Shown: piece by piece, positions 1 to 9,986 of the stretch | Layout of the letters: each line of letters starts with the position of its first letter | Numbering within the stretch: the first letter of the stretch is position 1 | Source of the DNA: Bacteroidota bacterium | GTDB lineage: Bacteria > Bacteroidota > Bacteroidia > Chitinophagales > Chitinophagaceae | Assembly (NCBI GenBank): GCA_005800655.1 | Contig: SYEV01000038.1 | Span: 1 to 56,529 of the forward strand | DNA: 56,529 nt | Direction of reading: 5' to 3' | Position numbers and translations under genes: made by a program | The notes under the pieces: model-generated | What the model was told of the DNA's origin: nothing | What the model saw: the letters and a program-made list of their open reading frames with translations, nothing else | The model's database searches: none

Positions 1-1202
1 CATTGGATATCATCCCGTAGGTTCAGTTTCCAGTTGATAATTCTATTTAAATAATCAATTGCTTTCGCGGGCTTTCCAGCACCAAAATACAAGCAAGCAA
101 TTTTATAGTAAAACACCAATATACGGTGACTATCCAGGTATAATTCAATTTCTTTTAACTTGGCTTCCATGGAGGGTATCATGGCTAAGCCCTCGCTAAA
201 ACTACCCTCTAAAAAGTGCTGGTTTATTTTTGCAATGTATAAATAAATAAAACTTTGAATGAGGTTGTTTTTGTTATTTAAAACAATGTGCGTTTCGCTA
301 TAATTTTCTAAAATTGAAATAGTTTCCTTTAATTTTTGAAAGTTTTTCAAATCAAAATGCGAAGTAATTAAATTATGAAGGCCTTTAATATACTGTGCTG
401 TTTCAATTTGTTTCATATTCTCATTTGCTTCAAACAAGTCCACCCATTTTTGAGAATACCTATAGTGCGATAAAAAATCCTGTGTTATAAATCCATACCA
501 ACAATAACATTGGTACCGATATAAGTTTTCATAAAATCCATTAGATGATTTTACCATATCCATGATGGGATCATGCATGAGTTTGTCAAGCTCAATTCTG
601 TCTTCCTCATTGCGTGCATGTCCATGTTGAATATACCAACCATATAATTGTAAGGAAAGGTTGGACGATTTTGCAATTAATTCTAAGCGATGATTAACAT
701 CATCAATTTCAACACTTAATTGTTGTGCGCGATCTTGCATACTTCTGGTAATATGCAAGGCCTCAATCTTTTTTTCTAAAAATAATACCTGTAATAAATA
801 AGTAACCTGATTATTTTGTTTGGTTAATGTTTTTATTTTTTCAAGTAAGCGTAAGCTTTGAATGTATAAACCTTTGTTGTATAAAATTTTTGCATGGTCC
901 AGTTGCTCATGAATTTGTAAGTCAATGTTTTCATTTTGTTTTACAATTCTTAAACTGGATAAAATTTGATCGTACAAATGCGCCTTTAAATTGGACAGTT
1001 GCTGTTTTTGAATGGACTCGTTTTTGCGTAGCAATTCCTCCTCGTCGTATTCCTTCATTTTGTCCAGGGCGTCAAATAATTGGATAATCTTCAAATCAGC
1101 CGATGCCGAGTTCCGCTTCACATATAACTTGAAGTTGCGTTTTTCAGCCCTTTCCAGGGATTTAACCAAAATAAATAAAACCTCGGTACTAAGGTTGGGC
1201 AT
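1..1202 (-). CDS. Partial helical (TPR-like) hypothetical protein, 5' end present, cut by window edge
   Basis: An uninterrupted minus-strand frame runs from an ATG at 1202-1200 to the left edge, about 400 codons with no stop seen. The product begins MPNLSTEVLFILVKSLERAE and continues with KRNFKLYVKR, LFDALDKMKEYDEEELLRK and many leucine- and lysine-rich amphipathic stretches. It has no signal peptide, no membrane segment and no catalytic motif. The pattern suggests a cytoplasmic all-helical, TPR-like repeat protein. I recall similar N-termini from hypothetical proteins of Chitinophagaceae, but no function is known to me. It is divergent from leuA, with 250 bp between the two starts. The frame was read by eye, so a hidden frameshift cannot be fully excluded. 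Confidence 0.75.
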   Translation of the reverse strand, partial: MPNLSTEVLFILVKSLERAEKRNFKLYVKRNSASADLKIIQLFDALDKMKEYDEEELLRKNESIQKQQLSNLKAHLYDQILSSLRIVKQNENIDLQIHEQLDHAKILYNKGLYIQSLRLLEKIKTLTKQNNQVTYLLQVLFLEKKIEALHITRSMQDRAQQLSVEIDDVNHRLELIAKSSNLSLQLYGWYIQHGHARNEEDRIELDKLMHDPIMDMVKSSNGFYENLYRYQCYCWYGFITQDFLSHYRYSQKWVDLFEANENMKQIETAQYIKGLHNLITSHFDLKNFQKLKETISILENYSETHIVLNNKNNLIQSFIYLYIAKINQHFLEGSFSEGLAMIPSMEAKLKEIELYLDSHRILVFYYKIACLYFGAGKPAKAIDYLNRIINWKLNLRDDIQ

Positions 1203-1259
1203 CGTAGCTAATTTATATTCAATTACTTGATAATCAGTAGTTTATTTAAAATTGACCCT

Positions 1260-1276
1260 AATTACACATTGTAATT
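1260..1276. promoter_or_regulatory. Palindrome in the leuA / hypothetical divergent region
   Basis: AATTACA (1260-1266), centre CAT, then TGTAATT (1270-1276) form a perfect 7-bp inverted repeat. It lies 58 bp upstream of the minus-strand gene and about 180 bp upstream of leuA. It looks like a site for a dimeric regulator, but it is AT-rich and could be chance. Confidence 0.3.
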
Positions 1277-1315
1277 TAGTCATAAAAATGATGTGGATTA
1301 CTTGTGAATAGGGGT

Positions 1316-1323
1316 TAAATTTG
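1316..1323 (+). promoter_or_regulatory. Candidate -7 box for leuA
   Basis: TAAATTTG fits the Bacteroidota -7 consensus TAnnTTTG. No well-spaced TTG is seen at -33. If used, transcription would start near 1330, right at the hairpin at 1333. Confidence 0.3.
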
Positions 1324-1332
1324 AACAATAAG

Positions 1333-1353
1333 CGGGCGAAAAGCCCGTTTTTT
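1333..1353 (+). terminator. GC hairpin plus T6 in the leuA leader (terminator/attenuator-like)
   Basis: CGGGC (1333-1337) pairs with GCCCG (1343-1347) across a five-base loop and is followed at once by six Ts. This is the form of an intrinsic terminator reading rightward. No plus-strand gene lies upstream within the window, and the next gene is leuA 100 bp downstream, so attenuation of the leu transcript is plausible. No convincing leader peptide rich in Leu, Ile or Val codons was found. Confidence 0.5.
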
Positions 1354-1452
1354 ATCTGTAAGAGGTTCATAATCAATAAGATGCTTGCAATCTGAACCCT
1401 ACAAAAACTGAGAAAAGAGACCAGAATTATACATATTTTAAACGATTGAACG

Positions 1453-2604
1453 ATGGGGCAACAAGTTTTCATTTTTGATACCACTTTGCGTGATGGCGAG
1501 CAGGTTCCGGGTTGTAAATTAAACACCAAGGAAAAGTTAGCGCTTGCGGTAAGACTAGAGGAGTTGGGCGTTGATATTTTAGAAGCCGGATTTCCAGTTT
1601 CAAGTCCAGGTGATTTTGAATCGGTGAATCAAATTGCCAAGACTTTAAAAAATACGGTGGTGTGTGGTTTGTCAAGAGCTGTACAAAATGATATTGAAGT
1701 AGCAGCTGCAGCATTAAAACCTGCGAAGCGTTTTAGGATTCATACGGGGATTGGTACTTCTGATTTGCATATCAAATATAAATTTAATGCAACGCGTGAA
1801 GAAATTATTGAACGCGCAATTAGCGCAGTAAAATTAGCGCGCAACTTTACGGACGATGTTGAATTTTATGCAGAGGATGCAGGACGTACCGATAACGAAT
1901 ATTTAGCGCGTGTCATTGAAGCCGTGGTAAAAGCGGGTGCAACTACTTTAAACATTCCAGATACAACAGGCTATTGTTTGCCTTATCAATACCAAGCAAA
2001 AATGGAATACTTGGTCAACAATGTTCCCAATATTGACAAAGCAATTTTATCCTGTCATTGTCACAATGATTTAGGATTAGCCACTGCAAATTCAATTGCA
2101 GGTGTGATGGGTGGCGCACGACAAATTGAGTGTACCATCAATGGCTTGGGTGAGCGTGCAGGTAACACTGCGTTAGAGGAAGTAGTGATGGTATTGAATC
2201 AACATAGTGATTTGGGCTACCGTACAAATATCAATACCAGATTATTAAATCCAATCAGCCATGAGGTTGCAGAGATCATGCGCATGGGTGTGCAACCCAA
2301 TAAAGCCATCGTAGGAGCGAACGCGTTTTCACATTCCTCAGGCATACATCAGGATGGATTTTTAAAGGAAGCCCAAACTTATGAAATTATTAATCCAGAA
2401 TTAGTAGGCGCGGAAGCAAGTAAAATTGTTTTAACTGCACGCAGTGGTCGTAGCGCACTAGCGCATCGTTTAAATAAATTAGGCTATCCGTATACAAGAA
2501 ATGATATCGATGTTTTATATCCTATCTTTTTACAATTAGCGGATCGAAAAAAAGAAGTCACACATGACGACCTTGTAGAAATAGCCACAGCGTATACAAA
2601 ATAA
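1453..2604 (+). CDS. leuA: 2-isopropylmalate synthase, short form
   Basis: Catalyses the first committed step of leucine synthesis, condensing acetyl-CoA with 2-oxoisovalerate in the cytoplasm. The DRE-TIM-metallolyase signature [10 protein letters not shown] is at residues 8-17 and the metal-binding SCHCHND (His202, His204) is in place. Further family motifs are GLGERAGN and SGIHQDG. At 383 aa it ends after the catalytic barrel and linker, so the roughly 130-residue C-terminal LeuA regulatory domain of 510-aa enzymes is absent. Homocitrate or citramalate synthase are alternatives for this superfamily. However, leuCDB follow directly (leuC 26 nt away) and ilvA supplies 2-oxobutanoate, so LeuA is the best call. 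The start at 1453 gives the expected short N-terminus. Confidence 0.93.
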   Translation: MGQQVFIFDTTLRDGEQVPGCKLNTKEKLALAVRLEELGVDILEAGFPVSSPGDFESVNQIAKTLKNTVVCGLSRAVQNDIEVAAAALKPAKRFRIHTGIGTSDLHIKYKFNATREEIIERAISAVKLARNFTDDVEFYAEDAGRTDNEYLARVIEAVVKAGATTLNIPDTTGYCLPYQYQAKMEYLVNNVPNIDKAILSCHCHNDLGLATANSIAGVMGGARQIECTINGLGERAGNTALEEVVMVLNQHSDLGYRTNINTRLLNPISHEVAEIMRMGVQPNKAIVGANAFSHSSGIHQDGFLKEAQTYEIINPELVGAEASKIVLTARSGRSALAHRLNKLGYPYTRNDIDVLYPIFLQLADRKKEVTHDDLVEIATAYTK

Positions 2605-2630
2605 AAAAGCGACAAAAATATTTTATAAAA

Positions 2631-4034
2631 TTGGGCAAAACAATATTTGATAAAATCTGGGATAGGCATGTGGTAAAGATCATTGAAGATGGTCCATCGG
2701 TATTGTATATCGATAAGCATTTAATTCATGAAGTAACCAGTCCGCAAGCATTTAGTGGTATTGAAAAAAGAGGCGCAAAATTATTTCGTCCAAAACAAAT
2801 TGTAGCTACTGCCGATCATAATGTACCTACGATCAATCAGCATTTACCTATTGCCGATCAACTATCAAAATTTCAAGTAGATACCTTAATTGACAATTGT
2901 AAAAAGCATGGTGTTGAATTATATGGATTAGGTCATGAGCACCAAGGTATTGTGCATGTGATTGGACCAGAATTAGGAATTACACAACCAGGTATGACCA
3001 TTGTATGTGGCGACAGTCACACATCCACCCATGGGGCATTTGGATCAATTGCATTTGGTATTGGTACGAGTGAAGTGGAGATGGTTTTTGCATCGCAATG
3101 TGTGATGCAATCCAAGCCTAAGGTAATGCGTATTAATATTGAGGGAGCCATACAAAATGGCGTGGTATCAAAAGATATCATCTTATTTATCATTGCACAA
3201 ATTTCGGCAAGTGGTGCAACCGGCTACTTTGTGGAATATGCAGGATCTGCTATACGTGCATTAAGCATGGAAGCGCGCATGACCATTTGTAATATGAGTA
3301 TTGAGATGGGTGCACGTGGTGGCATTATTGCACCGGATGAAACTACTTATGCGTATATCAAAGGACGCCCATTCGCGCCGAAGGATGCGGAGTGGGAAAT
3401 AAAATTAGCTGAGTGGAAACAATTATTTACAGATGCAGATGCTAAGTTTGATGTTGAAATAAATATCAACGCTGCTGATATACAACCCATGGTTACTTAT
3501 GGAACCAATCCGGGTATGGGATTGGCTGTCACAGGAACTGTACCTACACTTGAAAGTATAACCGATCCAACAGAGCAACAAAATTTTGAGAAGGCATTAA
3601 AATATATGGGATTAACCCCAGGACAAAGTTTATTAGGTATGCCGGTACAAAATGTATTTATAGGCTCATGTACTAATTCACGCATTGAGGATTTTAGATT
3701 AGTCGCAAGTATTATTAAAGGCAAACAAAAAGATCCGAATGTAAAAACATTAATTGTACCAGGATCGCAAGCGGTTGCCAAACAAATTATTGCGGAAGGT
3801 TTGGATAAAATATTTGCAGCAGCAGGTGTGGAAATAAGACAAGCGGGATGTAGTGCATGCTTGGGTATGAATGAAGATAAAATTCCTGCAGGTGAATATT
3901 GTATCAGTACCAGTAACCGAAATTTTGAAGGGCGTCAAGGTGCAGGTGCAAGAACTATGTTGGTAAGCCCACTCACAGCAGCAGCGGCTTTATTGACCGG
4001 AAAGATTAGTGATATCAGAACAATGTTAAATTAA
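2631..4034 (+). CDS. leuC: 3-isopropylmalate dehydratase large subunit
   Basis: Large, aconitase-like subunit of isopropylmalate isomerase, which pairs with LeuD to convert 2- to 3-isopropylmalate. The [4Fe-4S] cysteines are visible as Cys347 in GSCTNSR and Cys407/Cys410 in [17 protein letters not shown] is also conserved. The length of 467 aa is standard. The start is TTG at 2631, giving [15 protein letters not shown], which matches the usual LeuC N-terminus; no ATG fits. It is 26 nt after leuA and 8 nt before leuD, so it is certainly cotranscribed. Confidence 0.97.
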   Translation: MGKTIFDKIWDRHVVKIIEDGPSVLYIDKHLIHEVTSPQAFSGIEKRGAKLFRPKQIVATADHNVPTINQHLPIADQLSKFQVDTLIDNCKKHGVELYGLGHEHQGIVHVIGPELGITQPGMTIVCGDSHTSTHGAFGSIAFGIGTSEVEMVFASQCVMQSKPKVMRINIEGAIQNGVVSKDIILFIIAQISASGATGYFVEYAGSAIRALSMEARMTICNMSIEMGARGGIIAPDETTYAYIKGRPFAPKDAEWEIKLAEWKQLFTDADAKFDVEININAADIQPMVTYGTNPGMGLAVTGTVPTLESITDPTEQQNFEKALKYMGLTPGQSLLGMPVQNVFIGSCTNSRIEDFRLVASIIKGKQKDPNVKTLIVPGSQAVAKQIIAEGLDKIFAAAGVEIRQAGCSACLGMNEDKIPAGEYCISTSNRNFEGRQGAGARTMLVSPLTAAAALLTGKISDIRTMLN

Positions 4035-4042
4035 AAATATAC

Positions 4043-4627
4043 ATGCAATCATTACAAAAAATAACAAGTAGGTTTATTCCATTACGCATTGAAAATGTGG
4101 ATACGGATCAAATTATACCTGCGCGTTTTTTAAAGGCCACTACGAAACTGGGTTTTGGAAAAAATTTATTTAGGGATTGGCGTTATGAAAATGATGACGA
4201 AACAAAACCAAAAGCCGATTTTGTATTAAACCAAAAACAATACAGCGGCGATATACTAGTTGCAGCTAAAAACTTTGGATGCGGTTCATCTCGCGAGCAT
4301 GCAGCTTGGTCCATACAGGATTATGGATTTAAAGTGGTGGTGTCTAGTTTTTTTGCCGACATCTTTAAAAACAATGCACTGAACAATGGGGTGCTTCCAG
4401 TAACAGTAACCGATGCATTCTTGCAACAAATATTTGCCGAAGATGCTGATGCAACTTTAACAATTGACTTAGAAAAGCAAACCATCACTATAGACAATAC
4501 TGGGGCAAGCGAAACCTTTGACATTAATGCGTATAAAAAAACATGTATGTTAAATGGCTATGATGATATTGATTATTTATTAAGTATGAAAGAAGAGATA
4601 GCCGCATTTGAAAAAGCAAGGGGCTAA
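4043..4627 (+). CDS. leuD: 3-isopropylmalate dehydratase small subunit
   Basis: Swivelling small subunit of isopropylmalate isomerase, partner of the LeuC encoded 8 nt upstream. Conserved segments are [12 protein letters not shown] near the N-terminus and the substrate-loop motif [11 protein letters not shown] near residues 80-90. The length of 194 aa is typical of bacterial LeuD (about 200). The gene is 12 nt before leuB, inside the leuACDB operon. Confidence 0.97.
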   Translation: MQSLQKITSRFIPLRIENVDTDQIIPARFLKATTKLGFGKNLFRDWRYENDDETKPKADFVLNQKQYSGDILVAAKNFGCGSSREHAAWSIQDYGFKVVVSSFFADIFKNNALNNGVLPVTVTDAFLQQIFAEDADATLTIDLEKQTITIDNTGASETFDINAYKKTCMLNGYDDIDYLLSMKEEIAAFEKARG

Positions 4628-4639
4628 AATAAAAATTGA

Positions 4640-5761
4640 ATGAATATGAAAAAGAAAATAGCAGTCATATTAGGAGACGGGATTGGTCCTGAAGTAACAC
4701 AGCAATCTATTAAGGTATTAAATACCATTGCCAAGCTTTATCAGCATGAGTTCAGCTACGAGCATGGTTTAATGGGCGCTATCGCTATTGACGAAACAGG
4801 AAATCCTTTACCGGATGAAACTATAAAAATTTGTTTGTCGAGTGATGCTATTTTATTTGGCGCTATTGGTGATCCAAAGTATGACAATGATCCCAATGCA
4901 AAAGTGCGCCCAGAGCAAGGCTTATTAAAATTAAGAAAGGAGTTACAATTATTTGCCAATATCCGACCGGTAAAAACCTATGACGCCTTACAACATTTAA
5001 CACCGTTGAAACCAAAGTTGTTGGAGAACGTTGACTTTGTTATTTATCGTGAATTAACGGGTGGAATTTATTTTGGTGCAAAATCAATCAGTGATGATGG
5101 CAATGTGGCAACCGATAATTGTTCTTATTCCGTAAACGAAATTGAACGCATTGCACATCTTGCATTTCAGCATGCACAAAAAAGAAGAAAAAAGTTAACC
5201 CTTGTTGATAAAGCAAATGTTTTAGAAACATCAAGATTGTGGCGCAAAGTGGTACAAAAAATGAGCGCACAATATGCGGACGTAACAGTGGATTATTTAT
5301 TTGTAGATAATGCAGCGATGCAAATTATTTTAAATCCTGCACAGTTTGATGTGATGTTAACTGAAAATTTATTTGGTGATATATTAAGTGATGAAGCATC
5401 AGTGTTGGCAGGATCATTAGGTATGTTACCATCTGCTTCAGTTGGAAATACAGTGGCTTTATTTGAACCGATTCACGGATCTTATCCGCAAGCAAAAGGA
5501 AAAGATATTGCAAATCCAATGGGCTCTATTTTATCAGCCGCTATGTTATTGGATCATTTTGGTTTAACCGCTGAAGCAGCTATTGTTCGTGAAGCAGCGG
5601 ATTGGTGTTTGAGTAACAAATTTGTTTCCAAGGATATTGATCCTATTAATAGTTATAGTACTTCAGTATTAGGTGATTTGATTTCGGAATACATTGAGCG
5701 ACATATTTCGGGCGAAGGGCATGTGCATCACGAACGTTTACATAAATCAACGATTATTTAA
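4640..5761 (+). CDS. leuB: 3-isopropylmalate dehydrogenase
   Basis: NAD-dependent oxidative decarboxylation of 3-isopropylmalate to 2-oxoisocaproate, the last leu-specific step before transamination. Recognisable parts are the N-terminal IAVILGDGIGPEVT, the RPEQGLLKLRKEL substrate helix, ELTGGIYFG, and FEPIHGSYPQAKGKDIANP around the nucleotide site. The length of 373 aa is slightly over the usual 350-365. Two ATGs six bases apart (4640 and 4646) are both possible starts. The gene ends the leu group, and 102 bp separate it from ilvD. Confidence 0.96.
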   Translation: MNMKKKIAVILGDGIGPEVTQQSIKVLNTIAKLYQHEFSYEHGLMGAIAIDETGNPLPDETIKICLSSDAILFGAIGDPKYDNDPNAKVRPEQGLLKLRKELQLFANIRPVKTYDALQHLTPLKPKLLENVDFVIYRELTGGIYFGAKSISDDGNVATDNCSYSVNEIERIAHLAFQHAQKRRKKLTLVDKANVLETSRLWRKVVQKMSAQYADVTVDYLFVDNAAMQIILNPAQFDVMLTENLFGDILSDEASVLAGSLGMLPSASVGNTVALFEPIHGSYPQAKGKDIANPMGSILSAAMLLDHFGLTAEAAIVREAADWCLSNKFVSKDIDPINSYSTSVLGDLISEYIERHISGEGHVHHERLHKSTII

Positions 5762-5863
5762 ACAAAGTGAGAACAAACCTAAATCAACGTTTAACTAACG
5801 ATTGTTTTAAGGTTTAGAAGTAAAACAAGATTAAATTTATACACTCATTTATAAGTATACATT

Positions 5864-7543
5864 ATGGAACTAAATAAATATTCAAAAATAATTACACTGG
5901 ATCCAACCCAGCCAGCAGCGCAAGCGATGTTTTATGGTATTGGATTAACGGATGCTGATTTGCATAAAGGACAAGTAGGTGTGGTGAGTATGGGCTATGA
6001 TGGTAACACTTGTAATATGCATTTGAATGATTTAGCTGCTGAAGTAAAAAAGAGTATTTGGGAAAACGATTTAGTGGGGTTAACCTTTCATACGATTGGT
6101 GTAAGTGATGGCATGAGCAATGGAACACCAGGTATGCGTTACTCTTTAGTGAGTCGCGATGTAATTGCAGATAGTATTGAAACTGTTTGTGGCGCACAAT
6201 ATTATGACGGATTAATTACCGTTCCAGGTTGTGATAAAAATATGCCAGGCACATTAATTGCAATGGGTCGATTAAATCGTCCTTCTTTAATGTTGTATGG
6301 CGGTACCATTGCACCAGGACATTACAATGGACAGGACTTAAATATTGTTTCTGCATTTGAAGCATTAGGTCAAAAAATGGCAGGACAATTAGATGAAGCC
6401 GATTTCATGGGTATCGTAAAACATGCATGTCCGGGCGCTGGCGCTTGTGGTGGTATGTATACCGCAAACACAATGGCAGCAGCTATTGAAGCATTGGGTA
6501 TGAGTTTACCTTATTCTTCTTCCAACCCAGCATTGAGTGATGAAAAAAAACAAGAGTGTAAGGATGCGGGTGCAGCCATTCGATTATTATTAGAACGTGA
6601 TATTAAGCCTAGAGATATTATGACACGCAAAGCATTTGAAAATGCAGTAGCGGTTATTATGGTATTAGGTGGAAGCACGAATGCAGTATTGCATATGATT
6701 GCAATGGCAAAAAGTGTGGGCGTAAGTTTTACGCAGGATGATTTTCAAATAATCAGTGATAAAACTCCAGTGTTGGCCGATTTCAAACCCTCTGGAAAAT
6801 ATTTAATGCAGGATTTACATCAATATGGCGGCGTGCCTGCAGTGATGAAATATATGTTAGCACAAGGATGGTTACATGGCGATTGCTTGACTGTGACTGG
6901 AAAAACCATTGCAGAAAATTTAGCAGGCGTGCCTGATTTAGATTTTGACCAACAAACAATAATCTATCCAAAGGAAAACCCAATCAAAGCAACAGGCCAC
7001 TTACAAATTATGTATGGCAATTTAGCAACAGGTGGAAGTGTTGCAAAAATTTCTGGAAAGGAAGGAGATATGTTTGAAGGTCCTGCGCGCGTATTTGATG
7101 GAGAGCATTCATTGATTGAAGGCATTAATTCAAAAAAGATACAACCAGGTGATGTAGTCGTTATAAAAAATGTTGGACCGATTGGTGCACCTGGTATGCC
7201 GGAGATGTTAAAACCAACCTCTGCCATTATTGGTGCAGGATTAGGAAAGTCAGTGGCATTAATTACGGATGGACGTTTTAGTGGCGGTACCCATGGATTT
7301 GTGATTGGACATATTACACCGGAGGCTTACAAAGGTGGATTGATTGGCGTGGTAGAAGATGGAGACATTATTGAATTAAATGTTCCAAAAAGAACCATGA
7401 CTTTAAAAGTAGATGAAGCAACGATTGCAAAAAGAAGAGCAGCACAACCAGCGCCAGTGTTAAAAGTGACCAATGGAGTGCTTTGGAAATATGCAAAGTT
7501 GGTGAAGGATGCAAGTGAAGGATGTGTAACGGACGAAAATTAA
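5864..7543 (+). CDS. ilvD: Dihydroxy-acid dehydratase
   Basis: Dehydrates 2,3-dihydroxy-isovalerate and 2,3-dihydroxy-3-methylvalerate to the 2-oxo acids of the valine, leucine and isoleucine pathways. Three Fe-S ligand cysteines are visible: Cys50 (GNTCNMH), Cys123 (PGCDKNMPG) and Cys195 ([12 protein letters not shown]). Further family blocks are [14 protein letters not shown] and [11 protein letters not shown] in the C-terminal half. The length of 559 aa is normal. The 102-bp gap from leuB holds no terminator that I can see, so transcription may continue through it. The ilvB start follows after 12 nt. Confidence 0.97.
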   Translation: MELNKYSKIITLDPTQPAAQAMFYGIGLTDADLHKGQVGVVSMGYDGNTCNMHLNDLAAEVKKSIWENDLVGLTFHTIGVSDGMSNGTPGMRYSLVSRDVIADSIETVCGAQYYDGLITVPGCDKNMPGTLIAMGRLNRPSLMLYGGTIAPGHYNGQDLNIVSAFEALGQKMAGQLDEADFMGIVKHACPGAGACGGMYTANTMAAAIEALGMSLPYSSSNPALSDEKKQECKDAGAAIRLLLERDIKPRDIMTRKAFENAVAVIMVLGGSTNAVLHMIAMAKSVGVSFTQDDFQIISDKTPVLADFKPSGKYLMQDLHQYGGVPAVMKYMLAQGWLHGDCLTVTGKTIAENLAGVPDLDFDQQTIIYPKENPIKATGHLQIMYGNLATGGSVAKISGKEGDMFEGPARVFDGEHSLIEGINSKKIQPGDVVVIKNVGPIGAPGMPEMLKPTSAIIGAGLGKSVALITDGRFSGGTHGFVIGHITPEAYKGGLIGVVEDGDIIELNVPKRTMTLKVDEATIAKRRAAQPAPVLKVTNGVLWKYAKLVKDASEGCVTDEN

Positions 7544-7555
7544 AAAAATGATTTT

Positions 7556-9301
7556 ATGGAAACGATAATTGCAAAAACAACAGAAGATAAAGTAGTCGCG
7601 AAAATAGCACCAACTACTTTGACCGGTTCGCAAGCGGTACTCGAAGCATGTATTGCAGAAGGTGCTGATACCATATTCGGTTATCCGGGGGGTGCCATCA
7701 TGCCCATCTATGATGCGTTGTATGATTATAATGACAAACTAAAACATATTTTAGTAAGACATGAACAAGGTGGCATACATGCTGGACAAGGTTATGCGCG
7801 TACCTCTGGAAAAGTGGGTGTGGTTTTTGCAACGAGTGGTCCAGGGGCAACTAATTTAGTAACAGGCTTAGCAGATGCAATGATTGATAGTACACCCTTG
7901 GTATGTATCACTGGCCAAGTGTTTGCACATTTATTAGGTACAGACGCATTTCAGGAAACAGATATTATAAATATCACCATGCCGGTAACGAAATGGAATT
8001 ATCAAATTACCGATGCCACTGAAATCCCAGGTATATTAGCTAAGGCATTTTATTTGGCAAAAAGTGGACGACCTGGTCCTGTATTCATTGACATTACAAA
8101 AAATGCACAAATACAATCTTTCAATTATGAAGGATACACGCCTTGTAATCATATCCGCAGTTATCGCCCAAAGCCGGTGATTCGTAAAAACTTTATTGAT
8201 GAGGCCGTGGCATTAATTAATAATGCAAAAAAACCATTGGTCATTTTTGGACAAGGGGTGATATTAGGAAAAGCAGAAAATGAATTTAAAAAGTTTATTG
8301 AAAAATCGGGTATGCCAGCTGCATGGACCATTTTAGGATTGAGTGCACTATCTACAGATCATCCACAAAATGTGGGCATGTTGGGTATGCATGGAAATTA
8401 CGGCCCCAATGTATTAACGAATGAGTGTGATGTATTAATTGCAGTGGGTATGCGTTTTGATGATCGCGTTACAGGCCGATTGGATAAATATGCAAAGCAA
8501 GCAAAAGTGATTCACTTAGATATTGATCCTTCTGAAATTGATAAAAATGTAAAAGCAGATGTGGGCGTATGGGGTGATTGTAAAGAAACATTACCATTAC
8601 TTACTTTAGGCATTGAACAAAAGGATCGATCTGAATGGTTAAAAGTTTTTGCATCTTATACGCAACAGGAATATGATCAATGTATCAAAGATGAAGTATA
8701 TCCAGCAACAGATGAAATGACGATGGGTGAAGTTATCCGATTAGTCAACGAAACTACGCTAGGAAACGCAGTCATGGTAACGGATGTAGGGCAACACCAA
8801 ATGGTGACATGTCGTTATGCAAAGTTTAATGAATCCAGGAGCAATGTAACATCAGGTGGATTAGGTACTATGGGATTTGGCTTGCCTGCAGCTATTGGTG
8901 CAAAGTTTGGCGCACAAGATAGAACAGTGATTGCGGTGATTGGTGATGGTGGCATACAAATGACCATACAGGAATTAGGCACTATTATGCAAACAGGCGT
9001 GGAGGTGAAAATTATGATATTGAACAATCAGTTTTTAGGAATGGTGCGTCAATGGCAACAGTTGTTCAATGACAAGCGCTATTCATTTGTGGATATTCAA
9101 AGTCCTGATTATGTAATGGTGGCAAAAGCTTATGGCATTGAAGGTGCAAAAATCTCACACCGACATGAATTGGAGGCAGGAATAAAAACCATGTTGGCAC
9201 ACAAGGGGTCCTATTTATTAGAGGTGATGGTCGGAAAGGAAAACAATGTATTCCCAATGGTACCACAGGGTTGTAGCGTTTCAGAAATCAGATTAAAATA
9301 A
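7556..9301 (+). CDS. ilvB: Acetolactate synthase large (catalytic) subunit
   Basis: Thiamine-diphosphate enzyme that makes acetolactate (Val/Leu) or acetohydroxybutyrate (Ile). It has the three-domain TPP-enzyme layout: PYR domain with catalytic Glu70 in RHEQGG, a central domain around residues 200-330, and a C-terminal PP domain with GDGGIQM and a following LNNQ (Mg/TPP motif). QWQQLF near the C-terminus is the AHAS active-site segment. The length of 581 aa is typical. It is 12 nt after ilvD and 10 nt before the regulatory subunit gene, as expected for a two-subunit enzyme. Confidence 0.97.
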   Translation: METIIAKTTEDKVVAKIAPTTLTGSQAVLEACIAEGADTIFGYPGGAIMPIYDALYDYNDKLKHILVRHEQGGIHAGQGYARTSGKVGVVFATSGPGATNLVTGLADAMIDSTPLVCITGQVFAHLLGTDAFQETDIINITMPVTKWNYQITDATEIPGILAKAFYLAKSGRPGPVFIDITKNAQIQSFNYEGYTPCNHIRSYRPKPVIRKNFIDEAVALINNAKKPLVIFGQGVILGKAENEFKKFIEKSGMPAAWTILGLSALSTDHPQNVGMLGMHGNYGPNVLTNECDVLIAVGMRFDDRVTGRLDKYAKQAKVIHLDIDPSEIDKNVKADVGVWGDCKETLPLLTLGIEQKDRSEWLKVFASYTQQEYDQCIKDEVYPATDEMTMGEVIRLVNETTLGNAVMVTDVGQHQMVTCRYAKFNESRSNVTSGGLGTMGFGLPAAIGAKFGAQDRTVIAVIGDGGIQMTIQELGTIMQTGVEVKIMILNNQFLGMVRQWQQLFNDKRYSFVDIQSPDYVMVAKAYGIEGAKISHRHELEAGIKTMLAHKGSYLLEVMVGKENNVFPMVPQGCSVSEIRLK

Positions 9302-9311
9302 AAAAGAAACT

Positions 9312-9914
9312 ATGGATACAAATACGGAAAAACAGGAATACACTATTACGGTGTACACTGAAAATCAGGTAGGATTGTTGAATCGTATTGCCATTATTTT
9401 TTCACGTCGAAAAATTAATGTTGAAAGCTTAAACACTTCCCCTTCTGAAATTGATGGCATACACCGATTCACCATCGTGATCCATGAATCAAGATCAGTG
9501 GTGATTAAACTAGTTCGTCAAATTGAAAAGCAAGTAGAAGTATTAAAAACCTATTTTAATACCAATGATGAAATAGTATGGCAGGAATTGGCATTGTATA
9601 AAGTATTGTCTGAGGAAATTACAGAGCGCGCAAAGGTGGAAAGGTTATTGAGAGAGTTTGGTGCGCGCGCGATAGCGATTCGTAAGGACTTTATTGTATT
9701 TGAAACTACAGGCCATCGCGAGGAAACGAATAAATTAATGAAAGCCTTGGAACCCTTTGGCTTAGTGGAGTTTGTTAGAAGCGCGCGCGTAGCCATCATT
9801 AAAGAGAGCAGCGGGTTTCATGAAAAGTTAAAAGATTTTGAAAACAGAGAACCTAGTGAGGAAGTGATTGAAAACGAATACTTGGGGAAAAGAGAAGCGG
9901 TATTCACGATGTAA
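9312..9914 (+). CDS. ilvN: Acetolactate synthase small (regulatory) subunit
   Basis: Regulatory partner of the adjacent catalytic subunit; in this family the ACT domain binds valine and confers feedback inhibition. The N-terminal ACT domain spans roughly residues 8-85, with the typical NQVGLLNRIAIIFSRRKINV followed by ESLNTSPSE. The C-terminal ALS small-subunit domain fills residues 90-175. The length is 200 aa. The gene is often called ilvH instead. The last 25 residues (EEVIENEYLGKREAVFTM) look like a hydrophilic tail beyond the conserved core. Confidence 0.94.
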   Translation: MDTNTEKQEYTITVYTENQVGLLNRIAIIFSRRKINVESLNTSPSEIDGIHRFTIVIHESRSVVIKLVRQIEKQVEVLKTYFNTNDEIVWQELALYKVLSEEITERAKVERLLREFGARAIAIRKDFIVFETTGHREETNKLMKALEPFGLVEFVRSARVAIIKESSGFHEKLKDFENREPSEEVIENEYLGKREAVFTM

Positions 9915-9986
9915 AAATAAACAAGCAACACAAATAATAATAACAAATAAATAAAATTTTTAAATCTTAATTAAACTAAAAGTAAA

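Noticed and set aside
1227-1274. 15-codon TTG-started frame with several Ile/Leu codons upstream of leuA
   Set aside because: Non-ATG start without ribosome site; composition is what AT-rich DNA gives by chance.
1288-1311. Short frame MMWITCE upstream of leuA as an attenuator leader peptide
   Set aside because: Only one Ile codon and no Leu or Val run; coding support is absent.
1721-1727. GCGAAGC inside leuA
   Set aside because: It lies in coding sequence and lacks the GACTNAGAA half, so it is not a copy of the leader motif.
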